Shown here in pieces: positions 1-9,453 of a stretch of 64,000 nt of DNA. The translations under genes and the position numbers were made by a program. The notes under the pieces were generated by a model. That model did no database searches and had not been told where the DNA came from. It worked only from the letters and a program-made list of their open reading frames with translations. The DNA comes from Constrictibacter sp. MBR-5 (GTDB lineage: Bacteria > Pseudomonadota > Alphaproteobacteria > JAJUGE01), in contig NZ_JBEPTK010000007.1 of NCBI RefSeq assembly GCF_040549485.1, positions 218,359-282,358 of the forward strand, written 5' to 3'. Positions within the stretch are counted from its first letter, which is position 1, and each line of letters begins with the position of its first letter.

Positions 1-338
1 GGTAATCCGATGACGGCGACGTTCGAGAAGCCGGCGCTCATGCCCATGACGGCGCGCTCGGCGGCGCCGATCCGGAAAAGGCGCCGACCGAGCAGCTCGG
101 CCGTGAGATAGATCAGCGCCACGCCGCCGTAATAGGCGGCGAGCAGGCCGCCCGACTCGCCGAACGGCGGCAGGCCGCGCGCCATCGCCCGGAACAGCAG
201 CGCCGGTATCGCGAGATTGAAGACGAAGACGCCGACCGCGCGGGCACCGCCCGGCGGAAGCAGTCCGCCGCGCGCGAATCCCCAGCCGCAGAGGATGAGG
301 GCGAAGACGGGGACGACGATCTCGACCACCGCGCTCAT
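1..338 (-). CDS. AEC-family (auxin efflux carrier type) permease, N-terminal part
   Basis: The gene runs off the left edge; about 112 N-terminal residues are visible, starting with ATG at 338 (MSAVVEIVVPVFALILCGW). The first 20 residues form a membrane helix, followed by a second (VGVFVFNLAIPALLFRAMA) and a third (LLAAYYGGVALIYLTAELL). The short FNLAIPALLF and GFSNVAVIGL stretches fit the AEC/membrane-transport family of secondary carriers in the inner membrane. Substrate cannot be told; bacterial members are often linked to malate or malonate. A perfect inverted repeat lies 13 bases upstream of the start. Identification is by family resemblance of an incomplete protein. Confidence 0.75.
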   Translation of the reverse strand, partial: MSAVVEIVVPVFALILCGWGFARGGLLPPGGARAVGVFVFNLAIPALLFRAMARGLPPFGESGGLLAAYYGGVALIYLTAELLGRRLFRIGAAERAVMGMSAGFSNVAVIGL

Positions 339-350
339 GCGGCGGTCCCG

Positions 351-374
351 CTTCGGCGCCATCCGGCGCCGAAG
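351..374. repeat. Perfect 10-bp inverted repeat upstream of the AEC permease
   Basis: Arms 351-360 and 365-374 (CTTCGGCGCC / GGCGCCGAAG) flank a 4-base loop. No U-run follows on either strand, so it is not a typical intrinsic terminator. It sits between the permease start at 338 and the stop of the PAS gene at 458, where a regulator-binding site or leader hairpin would be expected. Function is not known. Confidence 0.45.
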
Positions 375-457
375 CCCGTAAAGATGGCTTTTGCGGTCAT
401 TCCGCGCCCGAAGCGGCGAAGGGAGACCGGGACACTAACCCGCGCGGTTCGGTCGGA

Positions 458-1003
458 CTAGCCTTTGCCCGATGGCAGCGCCACCGCGATGGGAATGTTC
501 GACACCACGAGATGCCGCCCGCCCGCACTGGTCGCAAAAGGCAGGATCAGCCGCTCCCACACCACGAAGCGCCTGGCGTGCTCCCCGAGATTGTGCGTGA
601 GCCAGACCTTGTCGGAGGAGAGGGAACGCCGGTAGATGCTCATGAAGAACGCGCCGGTCCGGCTGCCGAAATCGCTCACCTTCCGGCCCGTCATGTCGAA
701 GCCGGCCACCTCGACGATCGCACTGCCGTAGAGGCGATAGCGAAAGTCGGCGCCGTCTTCGAGCGGCTCCAGGATCATCAGGCTGCCCAGCCACGGCTTC
801 AGCGAGAAGGCGTCGGCGAGGCTTCGCTGCGGGGGGCCGGCGACCGCAGGCAGCCACTCGTAGAAGGTCAGCAGGGATCGGGTCCGCTCCTCCCGGATCC
901 GGCCCCGGATCTCGTCACCAGAGAAGGCCGTCGGCACGCATGCGGCCGGGTCCGCCAGGGCCTTGCTCAGGTTGTCGAATATCCAGGGCTGCTCCGTCTG
1001 CAT
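458..1003 (-). CDS. PAS-domain protein (PAS_5-like), 181 aa
   Basis: A stand-alone soluble protein of 181 residues starting with ATG at 1003 (MQTEQPWIFDNL); a GTG at 1048 is an alternative start with no better ribosome site. The central part (KPWLGSLMILEPLEDG, FRYRLYGSAIVEVAGFDMTGR) matches the PAS_5 type of short sensory domain found in many alphaproteobacteria: an N-terminal helix-rich lead, then the conserved YRLYGS...G.DMTG signature, then a Y-R-pair near residue 127. There is no kinase, cyclase or DNA-binding domain. Such proteins are usually annotated only as PAS proteins; a sensory role is inference. Confidence 0.7.
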   Translation of the reverse strand: MQTEQPWIFDNLSKALADPAACVPTAFSGDEIRGRIREERTRSLLTFYEWLPAVAGPPQRSLADAFSLKPWLGSLMILEPLEDGADFRYRLYGSAIVEVAGFDMTGRKVSDFGSRTGAFFMSIYRRSLSSDKVWLTHNLGEHARRFVVWERLILPFATSAGGRHLVVSNIPIAVALPSGKG

Positions 1004-1077
1004 GACACTCGGTCCCACCCCACACGGGAAGATTACAGGCGGCGACACTCCGCGGTAAGGCGCGGGTGCGGATAGGG

Positions 1078-1129
1078 CGACCGTCGGAGACGGTGGGCGA
1101 GAGGGCCCACCTTCGGCGCTCTCTCGCCC
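1078..1129 (-). repeat. Two stem-loops downstream of the chemoreceptor gene
   Basis: A small hairpin (ACCGTC GGA GACGGT, 1080-1094) is followed by a longer one with 9-base arms GGGCGAGAG (1095-1103) and CTCTCGCCC (1121-1129). They lie between the chemoreceptor stop (1154) and the PAS gene start (1003), both on the minus strand. A transcript-end role is possible but there is no U-run, so this is a weak terminator call. Confidence 0.35.
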
Positions 1130-1153
1130 TCGGCTCCGCGACCCGGCCGGTCC

Positions 1154-2839
1154 CTATGCCGCGCGCAGCCCCGACAGGAACTTCTCGATCTCGCCGCGCA
1201 GCGTGTTGGCCTCGCGGGCCATGCTGTCCGCCGCTTCGAGAACCTGGCTTGCTGCGTTGCCGGTCTCGTCGGCGGCCTCACGGACGCCCTCGATCGTGCG
1301 CGAGACCTCCATCGTGCCGGCCGCCGCCTGCTGCACGCTGAACGAGATTTCGCCCGTCGCCGCGTTCTGCTCCTCGACCGCCGCCGAGATCGTCGTCGTG
1401 ATCTCGTCGATGGAGCTGATCGTCCTGCCGATGCCGCCGATGGCGCTCACGACGCTGCCGGTGGCCGACTGCATGGCCGCGATCTGCGCCGCGATCTCGT
1501 CGGTGGCCTTGCTGGTCTGGTTCGCGAGGCTCTTGACCTCCGAGGCCACCACCGCGAAGCCCTTGCCGGCCTCGCCGGCCCGCGCCGCCTCGATGGTCGC
1601 GTTGAGCGCCAGCAGGTTGGTCTGTGAGGCGATGTCGGAGATCAGGCGCACGACCTCGTTGATCCGCTGCGCGGCGTCGTTCAGCGCACCGACCTGGGTG
1701 TTGGTCTGATCCGCCTCGCGAACCGCATTCTGGACCACTTCGGAGGCACGCGACACTTGGCGGGCGATCTCGCCCAGCGACGACGCCATCTCCTCCGCCG
1801 CCGCGGCCACCGTCTGCACGTTGCCAGAGGTCTGCTGCGCCGACGCGGCCGAGGCACTGGATTGACGCGTCGTTTCCTCGGCGATGCTGCTCATGCTCCG
1901 CGCCGTTCCCTCGAGTTCCGTCGCGGCACCGGTGACCGCTGCCAGTGCGCCTTCGGCCGCCTGTCCGAAGGCCGAGGCGAGCGCCTGCACCTGCGCCGCA
2001 CGGCGCTCCTTGACCTCGCGCTCGACGGCCTGCTCGGCTTCGAGCTTGGTCCGCTCGACCGCATTGTTCTTGAAGACCTCTACGGCGGCGGCCATGGCGC
2101 CGATCTCGTCGCGGCGGTCGGCGAAGGGCACGACGACGCCAGTGTCCCCGTCGGCCAGGGTACGCATGGTGGACGTGATGCTGCGGATCGGCCCGCCGAT
2201 GGCGCGGATCAGCACGAGCACGGCACCGACCGCCAGGACGATCGAGATGGCGGCGCCGGCGAGCACGGCGGTCACGGCCGTCGCGACGGCCCCCTGCATC
2301 GCACCGTCGAGTTCGGCCTCATGCTCGGCGAGATCGCGCTTGATGTGATGCGCCGCTTCGCGCATCGACCTGTGGAAGGCGTCGCCCGCGCCCGTCGCCT
2401 CGATGGCACGCGCTTCGTTCAGCGTCATCGGGTGGAGGGTGCGGTCGATCTGCACCCGCGCGACCCCCGACTGCCATGCGCTGACCGTCGTGGCCAACGC
2501 CTCGACCTCGGCTCGCAGCACCGGCTCGTCGGCGAGCAGCATCATCAGATGGGCCAGTCGTGCGTCGAAGTCGCCCACCGACGATTCGAATGCGGCAGCG
2601 TGCGCGCGATCTCCGCTGATCAGCAGGCCGCGGATGCTGTTGAGCTGATCCTCGGCCGCCTCCTGAAGCATGACAGCCCCGTCGGAAATCACCTCGATCT
2701 CGGCCACGGCATCGCGTACCTCCTCGATGGTCCGGACCTGAAAGAAGATCGTTGCATTCGTCGCCGCGATAACGGCGAGCAGGATCGCGAAGGCGAGCAA
2801 CAGCTTGTGCGCGACGCGCAGGTTGGCGAGAGCGTTCAT
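1154..2839 (-). CDS. Methyl-accepting chemotaxis protein, 561 aa
   Basis: Membrane chemoreceptor. A first transmembrane helix covers about residues 12-32, then a periplasmic helical bundle of about 155 residues (four-helix/CHASE3-like, several [13 protein letters not shown] heptads), a second helix near 190-212, a HAMP linker ([21 protein letters not shown]), and the C-terminal signalling coiled coil. The hairpin tip that binds CheA/CheW is intact ([40 protein letters not shown]). There is no C-terminal NWETF-type tether for CheR/CheB. It starts with ATG at 2839, 37 bases after the stop of a secreted sensor protein on the same strand, so the two probably form an operon and may act as ligand-binding partner and receptor. 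Confidence 0.93.
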   Translation of the reverse strand: MNALANLRVAHKLLLAFAILLAVIAATNATIFFQVRTIEEVRDAVAEIEVISDGAVMLQEAAEDQLNSIRGLLISGDRAHAAAFESSVGDFDARLAHLMMLLADEPVLRAEVEALATTVSAWQSGVARVQIDRTLHPMTLNEARAIEATGAGDAFHRSMREAAHHIKRDLAEHEAELDGAMQGAVATAVTAVLAGAAISIVLAVGAVLVLIRAIGGPIRSITSTMRTLADGDTGVVVPFADRRDEIGAMAAAVEVFKNNAVERTKLEAEQAVEREVKERRAAQVQALASAFGQAAEGALAAVTGAATELEGTARSMSSIAEETTRQSSASAASAQQTSGNVQTVAAAAEEMASSLGEIARQVSRASEVVQNAVREADQTNTQVGALNDAAQRINEVVRLISDIASQTNLLALNATIEAARAGEAGKGFAVVASEVKSLANQTSKATDEIAAQIAAMQSATGSVVSAIGGIGRTISSIDEITTTISAAVEEQNAATGEISFSVQQAAAGTMEVSRTIEGVREAADETGNAASQVLEAADSMAREANTLRGEIEKFLSGLRAA

Positions 2840-2876
2840 GGGGTCGGCTCCAGAGATACGCGAGGCGATCGGAAGA

Positions 2877-3488
2877 TCAGGTCGTGGGAGCGGCCTTGCG
2901 CCGCTGCAGTTCGTCGAGGTTCACCTCGACGGTGATGGCACCGGAAGGTTTGGCGGTCACCGGATCGATCACCGTCATATTGACCTGCACGCGGTGGGTG
3001 CGGGTCTTCTCGTGAAACTCGACCTCGTCGATGAAGACGGCCTCGGGGCCGACCGCGAAGGTCTTCTGCCACTTGGCCTCGTCACCCTGCCAATAGTCGG
3101 TGGTGACGCTGCTCTGCCCGACGTTCAGGCCCTTCGCGTCGATGATGAAGATCTCCGGATAGAGACCGAGCGACCGCGCCTGGATCTGCAGCAGATACTG
3201 CGACAGCGGGTTGCCGATGAGCTGCGCGATGATCGGCTGCGCGTCGGCCTTCGTCTCGTCCCGCCACTGCTTGTCGAGCGCGAGGATCTGCTCTTCGGTT
3301 ATGTCCCTGTTGCGCTCGTTCTGCGCACGCAGGATCAGATGGACCGTCGGCGCCGCCGCCCAGGAGCGGATTTCTTCGAGAAACCGAGCGTCGATCAGTT
3401 GGGTGGACGGCTTCTCCGCCAGAGCCGGTGCTGCCAGCAAGACAGTGACCGCGCCCGCGGCGATCAGGTTCGGCATGAAGCGTTTCAT
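2877..3488 (-). CDS. Secreted Cache/PDC-like sensor protein, 203 aa
   Basis: The ATG at 3488 gives a clean signal peptide ([24 protein letters not shown], cleavage after ALA); longer upstream readings lack this. The mature part has the layout of a single Cache (PDC) sensor domain: a long N-terminal helix ([20 protein letters not shown]), the segment [33 protein letters not shown] typical of Cache beta-strands, a tryptophan-rich turn ([16 protein letters not shown]) and a final [26 protein letters not shown] strand pair. It has no membrane anchor or output domain. The chemoreceptor gene follows on the same strand, so a job as periplasmic ligand sensor feeding that receptor is likely but inferred. 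Confidence 0.72.
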   Translation of the reverse strand: MKRFMPNLIAAGAVTVLLAAPALAEKPSTQLIDARFLEEIRSWAAAPTVHLILRAQNERNRDITEEQILALDKQWRDETKADAQPIIAQLIGNPLSQYLLQIQARSLGLYPEIFIIDAKGLNVGQSSVTTDYWQGDEAKWQKTFAVGPEAVFIDEVEFHEKTRTHRVQVNMTVIDPVTAKPSGAITVEVNLDELQRRKAAPTT

Positions 3489-3668
3489 TGGGCACCAAAT
3501 CGTTGGACTAACGCTTTGATGATAAGTGCCCGCAATCCGATAAGACCTGCCTAACGATCCGCATAAACAGGCGGACAAAATGACCTGCCATTCCGTCTCG
3601 TCAGGGATTGTCTTGCTGGCCGGCAATCACGGATACGGATCACGCGCGCGTGATCTGTAGTTGAGCCT

Positions 3669-4439
3669 TCAGAAGTGTGCGGAGATTCCGCCATCCACTA
3701 TCAGAGTATGGCCCGTGACGTATGACGCGGCATCCGACGCGAGGAAGACCGCCGCACCCGCGATCTCCCCCGGTCGTCCCCAGCGCTGCAGCGACGCTCT
3801 GCCGTGGACCCATTTTTCGATCGACGGGTCGGCGACCATGGCGGCATTGGCTTCGGTGGCGAAGAAGCCGGGAGCGATGGCATTGACCGTGATGCCGGCG
3901 GGCCCGAGTTCGGCGGCGAGCGCCCGGGTGAGCGCGGCCAGCCCGCCCTTGGCGATCGTGTAGGCGGCATCGCCGGCACGCGCGAGAGGTCCTGCGATGG
4001 AGGTGACGTTGATGATCCGCCCGCGGCCCGCGCGCCGCATCGGCGCCGCCGCCAGCCGCGCCAGGGCGAAAGGCGCGAGCAGGTCGACCTCCAGCAGCGC
4101 GCGCAGGTCGTCCAGGGCGAAGGCGTCGAGCGGCCGGCGGTCGCGCTGCCCCACATTATTGACCAGGATGTCGAACCGGCCGGAGCGCGCCAGCAGGTCC
4201 GCGACCGCCGCATCCGCCGCCCCGCTGTCAGCCACGTCGAACGCCAGTGGCTCCGCGACGCCGCCTTCCGCCGCGATCGCGGCGCAGGCGCGCTCGAGCG
4301 CCGCCGGATCCCGTCCGTTCAGCAGAACCCGCGCACCGGCGGCCGCCAGCCCCCGCGCCATCTCGAAGCCGAGGCCGCGGCTCGCCCCGGTCACCAGGGC
4401 GACCCGGCCGTCGAGCGCGAAGGCGGCGGGCGCCGGCAT
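3669..4439 (-). CDS. Short-chain dehydrogenase/reductase, 256 aa
   Basis: Classical SDR oxidoreductase with a Rossmann fold. The cofactor motif TGASRGLG is at 17-24, NNVG at 94-97, catalytic Ser147, Tyr160 and Lys164 (YTIAK) are all present, and PG at about 190 fits the classical family. Length is typical. It resembles gluconate 5-dehydrogenase and 3-oxoacyl-ACP reductase-like members, but the substrate cannot be assigned. Start ATG at 4439 lies 17 bases after the gshA stop, so it is the last gene of the rsmE-gshA-SDR operon. The arginine after the Gly-rich loop and the NGRDP at the end of the second strand suggest NADP(H) preference; this is inference. Confidence 0.88.
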   Translation of the reverse strand: MPAPAAFALDGRVALVTGASRGLGFEMARGLAAAGARVLLNGRDPAALERACAAIAAEGGVAEPLAFDVADSGAADAAVADLLARSGRFDILVNNVGQRDRRPLDAFALDDLRALLEVDLLAPFALARLAAAPMRRAGRGRIINVTSIAGPLARAGDAAYTIAKGGLAALTRALAAELGPAGITVNAIAPGFFATEANAAMVADPSIEKWVHGRASLQRWGRPGEIAGAAVFLASDAASYVTGHTLIVDGGISAHF

Positions 4440-4456
4440 GGCGGTCGGGACGCCCG

Positions 4457-5821
4457 TCAGTAGGCGAGTTCGTGGTAGATCGGATCGACCGAGCCGTTCC
4501 AGCGCGTCGCGTAGGCGTCGAGAAGCACTTCGGCCGGTGTCTTGCCGCTGGACACCACCTCTTCGATGCTCGTCAGGAAGCCGCTCTCGTCCTCGCCAGC
4601 GCGGTCGAGGCGGGCCCGGGCACGAAGGCCGGCGCGCGCGATCTTCAGGACCTCGACCGCGATATCGCGCAGGGTGCCGCCGCGGAACGGCGTCGCCAGC
4701 CCGAGCCGGGGCGCCTCGTCGCGCAGGGCGTTGCGCTCCTCCCGCGTCCAGTCCTTCGTCAGGTTCCACGCGGCGTCGAGCGAGGCCTGATCGTACAGCA
4801 GCCCGACCCAGAGCGCCGGCAGCGCGCAGATGCGCCGCCAGGGGCCGCCGTCGGCACCGCGCATCTCCAGGTAGCGCTTCAGCCGAACCTCGGGAAAGGC
4901 GGTGGTGATGTGGTCGGCCCAGTCGGTGATCAGCGGCTTCTCGCCCGGCAGCGCCGGGAGCCTGCCCTCCAGGAAGTCGCGGAAGGACTGGCCGCTCGCG
5001 TCGACATACTTCCCGTCGCGATAGACGAAGTACATGGGCACGTCGAGGATGTAGTCGGCGTAGCGTTCGAAGCCGAAGCCGTCCTCGAAGACGAAGTCGA
5101 GCATGCCGCAGCGATCGGGATCGGTGTCGGTCCAGACGTGGCTGCGGGCGCTCAGCATTCCCGCCGGCTTGCCCTCGATGAAGGGCGAGTTCGCGAAGAT
5201 CGCCGTCGCCACCGGCTGCAGGGCCAGCGAGACCTGGAACTTGCGTACCATGTCCGCTTCGCTGGAATAGTCGAGGTTCACCTGCACGGTGCAGGTGCGC
5301 AGCATCATGTCGAGGCCGAGCTTGCCCTTCTTCGGCATGTATTCGCGCATGACGCGGTAGCGGCCCTTCGGCATCCAGCCGATGTCCTCGCGCCGCCACT
5401 TCGGATCGAAGCCGAGGCCGACCATGCCGATGCCGAGTTCATCGCCGACGGCCTTCACCTGGGCGAGATGCGTATGCACCTCGTCGCAGGTCTGGTGCAG
5501 CGTCTCCAGCGGCGCGCCGGACAGCTCGAACTGGCCGCCGGGCTCCAGCGTGATGCTGCAGCCGTCCTTGGCCAGGGCGATGATGTTGCCGCCCTCGCTG
5601 ATCGGTTCCCACCCGAAGCGCAGCAGCCCGTTCAGCACGGCGCCGATACCGTCCGGCCCCTCATAGGGCAGGCGGCGGAGGTCGCTGCGCCGGAAGGCGA
5701 ACTTCTCGTGCTCGGTGCCGATTCGCCATGCCGAGGCCGGCTTGTTGCCCTGCTCGAACCATTCGACGAGCTGACGCCGGTCGGTGATCGGCGTGCCGCC
5801 TGGCGCCGGTGGTGCAGCCAT
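4457..5821 (-). CDS. gshA: Glutamate-cysteine ligase, 454 aa
   Basis: First enzyme of glutathione synthesis: joins glutamate and cysteine with ATP in the cytosol. The protein is of the plant/alphaproteobacterial GCS2-like class, not the enterobacterial class, with the hallmarks GTEHEKF near residue 33, [10 protein letters not shown] near 100, [15 protein letters not shown] near 165 and [11 protein letters not shown] near 205. Length is the family norm. ATG at 5821 ([10 protein letters not shown]) is chosen because upstream residues are low in homology and overlap rsmE; it begins 13 bases after the rsmE stop. The partner gshB is not in the window. Glutathione made here would serve the GST at 29 kb. 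Confidence 0.95.
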   Translation of the reverse strand: MAAPPAPGGTPITDRRQLVEWFEQGNKPASAWRIGTEHEKFAFRRSDLRRLPYEGPDGIGAVLNGLLRFGWEPISEGGNIIALAKDGCSITLEPGGQFELSGAPLETLHQTCDEVHTHLAQVKAVGDELGIGMVGLGFDPKWRREDIGWMPKGRYRVMREYMPKKGKLGLDMMLRTCTVQVNLDYSSEADMVRKFQVSLALQPVATAIFANSPFIEGKPAGMLSARSHVWTDTDPDRCGMLDFVFEDGFGFERYADYILDVPMYFVYRDGKYVDASGQSFRDFLEGRLPALPGEKPLITDWADHITTAFPEVRLKRYLEMRGADGGPWRRICALPALWVGLLYDQASLDAAWNLTKDWTREERNALRDEAPRLGLATPFRGGTLRDIAVEVLKIARAGLRARARLDRAGEDESGFLTSIEEVVSSGKTPAEVLLDAYATRWNGSVDPIYHELAY

Positions 5822-5834
5822 GCTCGGTCCTGTC

Positions 5835-6599
5835 CTATCGGAGAGGGTCTGACGACGGTGCACTCGCCCAGTCGCCGAGGAGTGCCTGCCATACGGACAG
5901 GGCGGCGATCGCCGCAGTCTCGGCTCTGAGGATGCGCGGCCCCAGCCCAATCGCGGTAACAAAAGGCAGATCGCGCAGGCCGTCAAGCTCACGCGGCGCG
6001 AAGCCGCCCTCCGGACCCGTCAGGATTGCCCAGGAGCCGCGCGCCGCCTCGCCCAAGGCCGCTGCGATCGACGGCACCGAACCCCGCTCGTCGCAGACGA
6101 GGATGCGCCGGTTCGGGTCCCAGCCGGAGAGAATCGTGCCGAGCGCCGCCGGCTCGCGGACGTCCGGCAGGTCGAGCCGCTCGCACTGCTCGGCCGCCTC
6201 GACGGCGATGGCCCGCAGCCGATCCAGGTTGACGCGCTCCGGCACCGTGCGCTCGGTCAGCACCGGCCGGATCGCCGCCACGCCCAGTTCCGTCGCCTTC
6301 TGCACCACGAGATCGAACGCCTGGCGCTTGATCGGCGCGCACAGCAGGTGGACGTCCGGCGACGCCGTCTGCGCCCGGAGTCGCACATCCGGCACGACCG
6401 CACACCGCGCCTTCCCCGCAACCGCCAGCACCGCCGACCACTCGCCGTCGCGCCCGTTGAAGACGGCGAGCGGCGTGCCGTCGGTCAGGCGCATGACGCG
6501 CGTGACGTAGTGCGCCTGGTCCGCCGACAGCGGCGACGCCACGCCCGATGCGAGATCGGCCTCTACGAACAGGCGCACTTTCGGCTGGCGCGGCGTCAC
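5835..6599 (-). CDS. rsmE: 16S rRNA (uracil-1498-N3)-methyltransferase RsmE, 254 aa
   Basis: SPOUT-class methyltransferase that modifies U1498 of 16S rRNA. Family marks are RLFVEA near the N-terminus (PUA-like part), the KATELGV segment, ERTV, and the knotted SAM site [13 protein letters not shown] followed by [14 protein letters not shown] take the GTG at 6599, which has GGATGGGA seven bases upstream and places RLFV close to the start as in the family; a second GTG at 6620 with GAGGG upstream is also possible and adds seven residues. First gene of the rsmE-gshA-SDR operon, divergent from ubiA with about 110 bases between. Confidence 0.95.
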   Translation of the reverse strand: MTPRQPKVRLFVEADLASGVASPLSADQAHYVTRVMRLTDGTPLAVFNGRDGEWSAVLAVAGKARCAVVPDVRLRAQTASPDVHLLCAPIKRQAFDLVVQKATELGVAAIRPVLTERTVPERVNLDRLRAIAVEAAEQCERLDLPDVREPAALGTILSGWDPNRRILVCDERGSVPSIAAALGEAARGSWAILTGPEGGFAPRELDGLRDLPFVTAIGLGPRILRAETAAIAALSVWQALLGDWASAPSSDPLR

Positions 6600-6709
6600 G
6601 TCGTCCCATCCTATTGCCACGGCCCTCGCGAGCCTGCATCTAGGCTACGGCTTCGTCGGATCCGGCGCCACCGCGTCGGCGGCGCGCGGCGAGACACGAG
6701 AGAGACGCG

Positions 6710-7654
6710 ATGGCTCGGCAGGACGCCTCGACTGCGACCGACATCGGCGTCGGCGGCCCGATCGACCGGCTGCTGCCGGCCCCGCTGCTGCCGTTCGCAC
6801 GGCTGGCACGGCTGGATCGGCCGATCGGGACGTGGCTGCTCCTGTTCCCCTGCTGGTGGGGCGCCGGCATGGCCTGGGCGGCGGATCCCGGGATCGACGG
6901 CATGCCGGTTCTCTGGCTGGCGCTCCTGTTCGCCATAGGCTCGGTCGTGATGCGCGGTGCCGGCTGCACCTTCAATGACATCGCCGATCGCGACTTCGAC
7001 GCCAAGGTAGCCCGGACCGCCCTGCGCCCGCTGCCGAGCGGCGCCGTGACCCTGCGCGGCGCCTGGGTCTTCCTGGCCGTCCAGCTCACCGTCGGCGCGC
7101 TCGTCCTGTTCTCGCTGAACGGGACGGCGATCGCCGTCGGGCTGGGCGCGCTGCCGCTGATCGCGATCTACCCCTTCATGAAGCGGGTGACGTGGTGGCC
7201 GCAGGCCTTCCTCGGCATCACCTTCAACTGGGGCGCGCTGGTCGGCTGGGCGGCGGTGACCGGCGGCCTCGATGCGCCCGCGCTGCTGCTCTATGCCGCC
7301 GGCATCGCCTGGACGCTCGGCTACGACACCATCTACGCCCACCAGGACAAGGAGGACGACGCGCTCATCGGGGTCCGCTCCACGGCCCTGCTGTTCGGCG
7401 CGCGGACGAAGCGCTGGCTCGTCATGTTCTACGGCCTGACGGCCATTCTGCTCGCCGCGGCGGGAGCCGTCGCGGGGCTGGGCCTCCCCTTCCTGATCGG
7501 CATTGCCGCGGCGGCGGTTCACATGGGGTGGCAGATCCGCGCGGTCGACATCGAGCGTCCTGCCGCGTGCCTCGCGATATTCAAGGCCAATCGCTGGGTC
7601 GGCTGGATCGTTCTGGCGGGCATCGTCTTCGCCGGGACCCTCGCCCATGGCTGA
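6710..7654 (+). CDS. ubiA: 4-hydroxybenzoate polyprenyltransferase UbiA, 314 aa
   Basis: Inner-membrane prenyltransferase that attaches the polyprenyl tail to 4-hydroxybenzoate in ubiquinone synthesis. The first aspartate-rich motif NDIADRDFDAKVARTALRPL is complete (about residues 88-107) and the second, YDTIYAHQDKEDD, is present near 205-217. About eight or nine membrane helices. ATG at 6710 follows GAGAGACGCG. Length is normal for the family. The stop overlaps the start of the next gene by eight bases, so the two are translationally coupled. Confidence 0.95.
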   Translation: MARQDASTATDIGVGGPIDRLLPAPLLPFARLARLDRPIGTWLLLFPCWWGAGMAWAADPGIDGMPVLWLALLFAIGSVVMRGAGCTFNDIADRDFDAKVARTALRPLPSGAVTLRGAWVFLAVQLTVGALVLFSLNGTAIAVGLGALPLIAIYPFMKRVTWWPQAFLGITFNWGALVGWAAVTGGLDAPALLLYAAGIAWTLGYDTIYAHQDKEDDALIGVRSTALLFGARTKRWLVMFYGLTAILLAAAGAVAGLGLPFLIGIAAAAVHMGWQIRAVDIERPAACLAIFKANRWVGWIVLAGIVFAGTLAHG

Positions 7655-8333
7655 CCCGGTCGCGGTACCCTTCGCCAGGACGCCGGCCGAACTCGTCGCC
7701 TTCATCGAACGGAACACCGTGGTCGCAGCGCCCTCGCTGCTGCCCGAGATGCGCCTCTATCTCGCGACCGAAGTGACGCCGCTCTGGCACGCCAGCGAGA
7801 AGCTGATGCAGGACGCGCATCTGCCACCGCCCTTCTGGGCGTTCGCCTGGCCCGGCGGGCAGGCGGTCGCCCGGCACCTCCTCGACAATCCGGGGATGGT
7901 GCGCGGCAGGAGCGTACTGGATCTCGGCGCCGGAAGCGGCCTCGTCGGCATCGCCGCCGCCATGGCGGGGGCACGCAGCGCGGTCGCGGTCGACGAGGAT
8001 GCCTTCGCCTGTGCCGCCGTCGGTCTCAACGCCGGGCTCAACGGGGTGACCGTGCGGACGGCGCAGCGGGATGTCGCCGCCTTGGACGAACCGGAGATCG
8101 AGGTGATCGTCGCGGGCGACGTCTGCTACGAGAAGGCGGGCGCGGAGCGCATCGTGCGCTGGCTGCGGCAGCGCCGCGCCGCCGGGATCGAGGTGCTGCT
8201 GGGCGATCCCGGCCGCGCCTATGTGCCCACCACCGGCCTGGAACTCGTCGCCGAATACGCCGTCCCGACCTCGACCGAACTCGAGAGCGGCATCGTGCGC
8301 GACACGCGGGTCTGGCGGCTCACCGACGTCTGA
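7647..8333 (+). CDS. Class I SAM methyltransferase, ETFB-lysine/PrmA-like, 228 aa
   Basis: Starts inside the end of ubiA (ATG at 7647). The Rossmann motif VLDLGAGSGLVGIAAA is near residue 90, with the acidic end of strand 2 (AVDED) about 22 residues on, and a conserved FWAFAWPGGQA just before, as in the ETF-beta-chain lysine methyltransferase/nicotinamide N-methyltransferase-like family. GDVCYE and GDPGR mark the later strands. Likely a protein-lysine methyltransferase; alphaproteobacterial homologues act on electron-transfer flavoprotein beta, but the target here is inferred. Length is typical. Confidence 0.85.
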   Translation: MADPVAVPFARTPAELVAFIERNTVVAAPSLLPEMRLYLATEVTPLWHASEKLMQDAHLPPPFWAFAWPGGQAVARHLLDNPGMVRGRSVLDLGAGSGLVGIAAAMAGARSAVAVDEDAFACAAVGLNAGLNGVTVRTAQRDVAALDEPEIEVIVAGDVCYEKAGAERIVRWLRQRRAAGIEVLLGDPGRAYVPTTGLELVAEYAVPTSTELESGIVRDTRVWRLTDV

Positions 8334-8354
8334 TCGGCGTTCGGCCCGACCGCG

Positions 8355-8936
8355 TCAGCTGCCCGTGATGCTGCCGAGGTCGTTGATGCGGCCGCGATGC
8401 AGCGACGTCTTCGCAATGACCGAATGCGGCGTCATCAGGTCGGCCACGACACCGCCGTTGGCGACGATCACCTCGACCACGATGACGGTCTCGCCATCGG
8501 CGACGGTAAAGTCGCCCGGCAGCTGTGCCACCGCGCCCGCGGCGCCGACATGGCTCGGCTCCTGCAGCGTTCCGGCGCCGCGCCGCTGCCAGGCGACGAC
8601 AGGGGAACCGTCGGTGCCGGTGACCGCACTGATGATGACCACCCCGTGGTCGTCGAACGACTCGCCGGCGATGTGCTCCACCGCGGCGAAGATGTCGTCC
8701 AGACCCGCCTGGGTGACCATCTGCTGCTGCGTCACCAGGTCGCCGACGCGGCTGGCGGTGGTGTTCAGCTTGTGTCCGGTGAGGATCTTCGACCCGACCT
8801 CCGCCACGCCGATCAGCAGGATCACCAGGATCGGGATGACGATGGCCGTCTCGACCGCAGCCACGCCGCGCTCGCCGAGGTTCGGCGGCAAGGCCCGGCA
8901 CGCACGACGAAGGCGCGCACGCAGAAAGGCGATCAT
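8355..8936 (-). CDS. TadE/TadG-like pseudopilin, 193 aa
   Basis: Third of three coupled genes. A basic N-terminus is followed by GVAAVETAIVIPILVILLIG, the TadE-type pseudopilin signal with the invariant Glu one turn into the hydrophobic helix. The rest is a small beta-rich periplasmic domain with no recognised motif. TadE-like proteins assist or form parts of the Flp/Tad pilus or related secretion machinery. Starts with ATG at 8936, one base after the stop of the preceding gene. No Tad ATPase, prepilin peptidase or secretin gene is near, so the partner machinery must be elsewhere. Confidence 0.8.
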   Translation of the reverse strand: MIAFLRARLRRACRALPPNLGERGVAAVETAIVIPILVILLIGVAEVGSKILTGHKLNTTASRVGDLVTQQQMVTQAGLDDIFAAVEHIAGESFDDHGVVIISAVTGTDGSPVVAWQRRGAGTLQEPSHVGAAGAVAQLPGDFTVADGETVIVVEVIVANGGVVADLMTPHSVIAKTSLHRGRINDLGSITGS

Positions 8937-8937
8937 C

Positions 8938-9453
8938 TCAATTGGCTCCTGGCGGGGGTGGTTCGTTGCGTACGGTGACGGTCGAGTTGAGCGTGATGTT
9001 GCCGAAGGCGGCGCCGAGGAAGGGCGTGAAGCCCTGCCAGGGATAGGTGAGGCTGTAGACGACGACGTCGTTGGCGTCGCCGTAGCCGACCGTCCCGGCC
9101 CCCTCCTCGCCGATCGCCGAGAAGTTCGGATAGGATCTGGCGGTGACCTGCAGGCGGGCGGGATCGATCAGCCCATAGGCCTGGGCGGCGATGTAGTTGG
9201 CCATGTAGGCCGACCGCGTCGTATTGGCCGGCGTGTAGCCGGTGCTCCCGATGCGGGCCGCACTGGTCGCGGCACCGTCCAGGATCCCCTGGGCGGTGAG
9301 CAGCAGGCCCGTCTCGATCAGCCCGAGCATGAGCGTGATGAGCACGGGCACGATCATCGCGAATTCCACGATGGTCGCTCCGGCCTCGCACGCCGCGAGG
9401 CGGCAACGGCGCAGATGCCCGCCGATCCTGACGAGATGGGCGATCCCTGTCAC
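8938..9453 (-). CDS. TadE-family pseudopilin, 171 aa
   Basis: Starts with GTG at 9453, overlapping the TGA of the vWA gene (GTGA overlap). The N-terminal sequence AGATIVEFAMIVPVLITLML carries the TadE signature (G...VEFA, Glu in the helix). The C-terminal part has QGILDGAATSAARIGS, the usual TadE helix after the membrane segment, then a short beta-rich domain. Assigned to the minor pseudopilin TadE of Tad/Flp systems. Gene order vWA-TadE-TadE/F-like is common in alphaproteobacteria. Confidence 0.85.
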   Translation of the reverse strand: MTGIAHLVRIGGHLRRCRLAACEAGATIVEFAMIVPVLITLMLGLIETGLLLTAQGILDGAATSAARIGSTGYTPANTTRSAYMANYIAAQAYGLIDPARLQVTARSYPNFSAIGEEGAGTVGYGDANDVVVYSLTYPWQGFTPFLGAAFGNITLNSTVTVRNEPPPPGAN

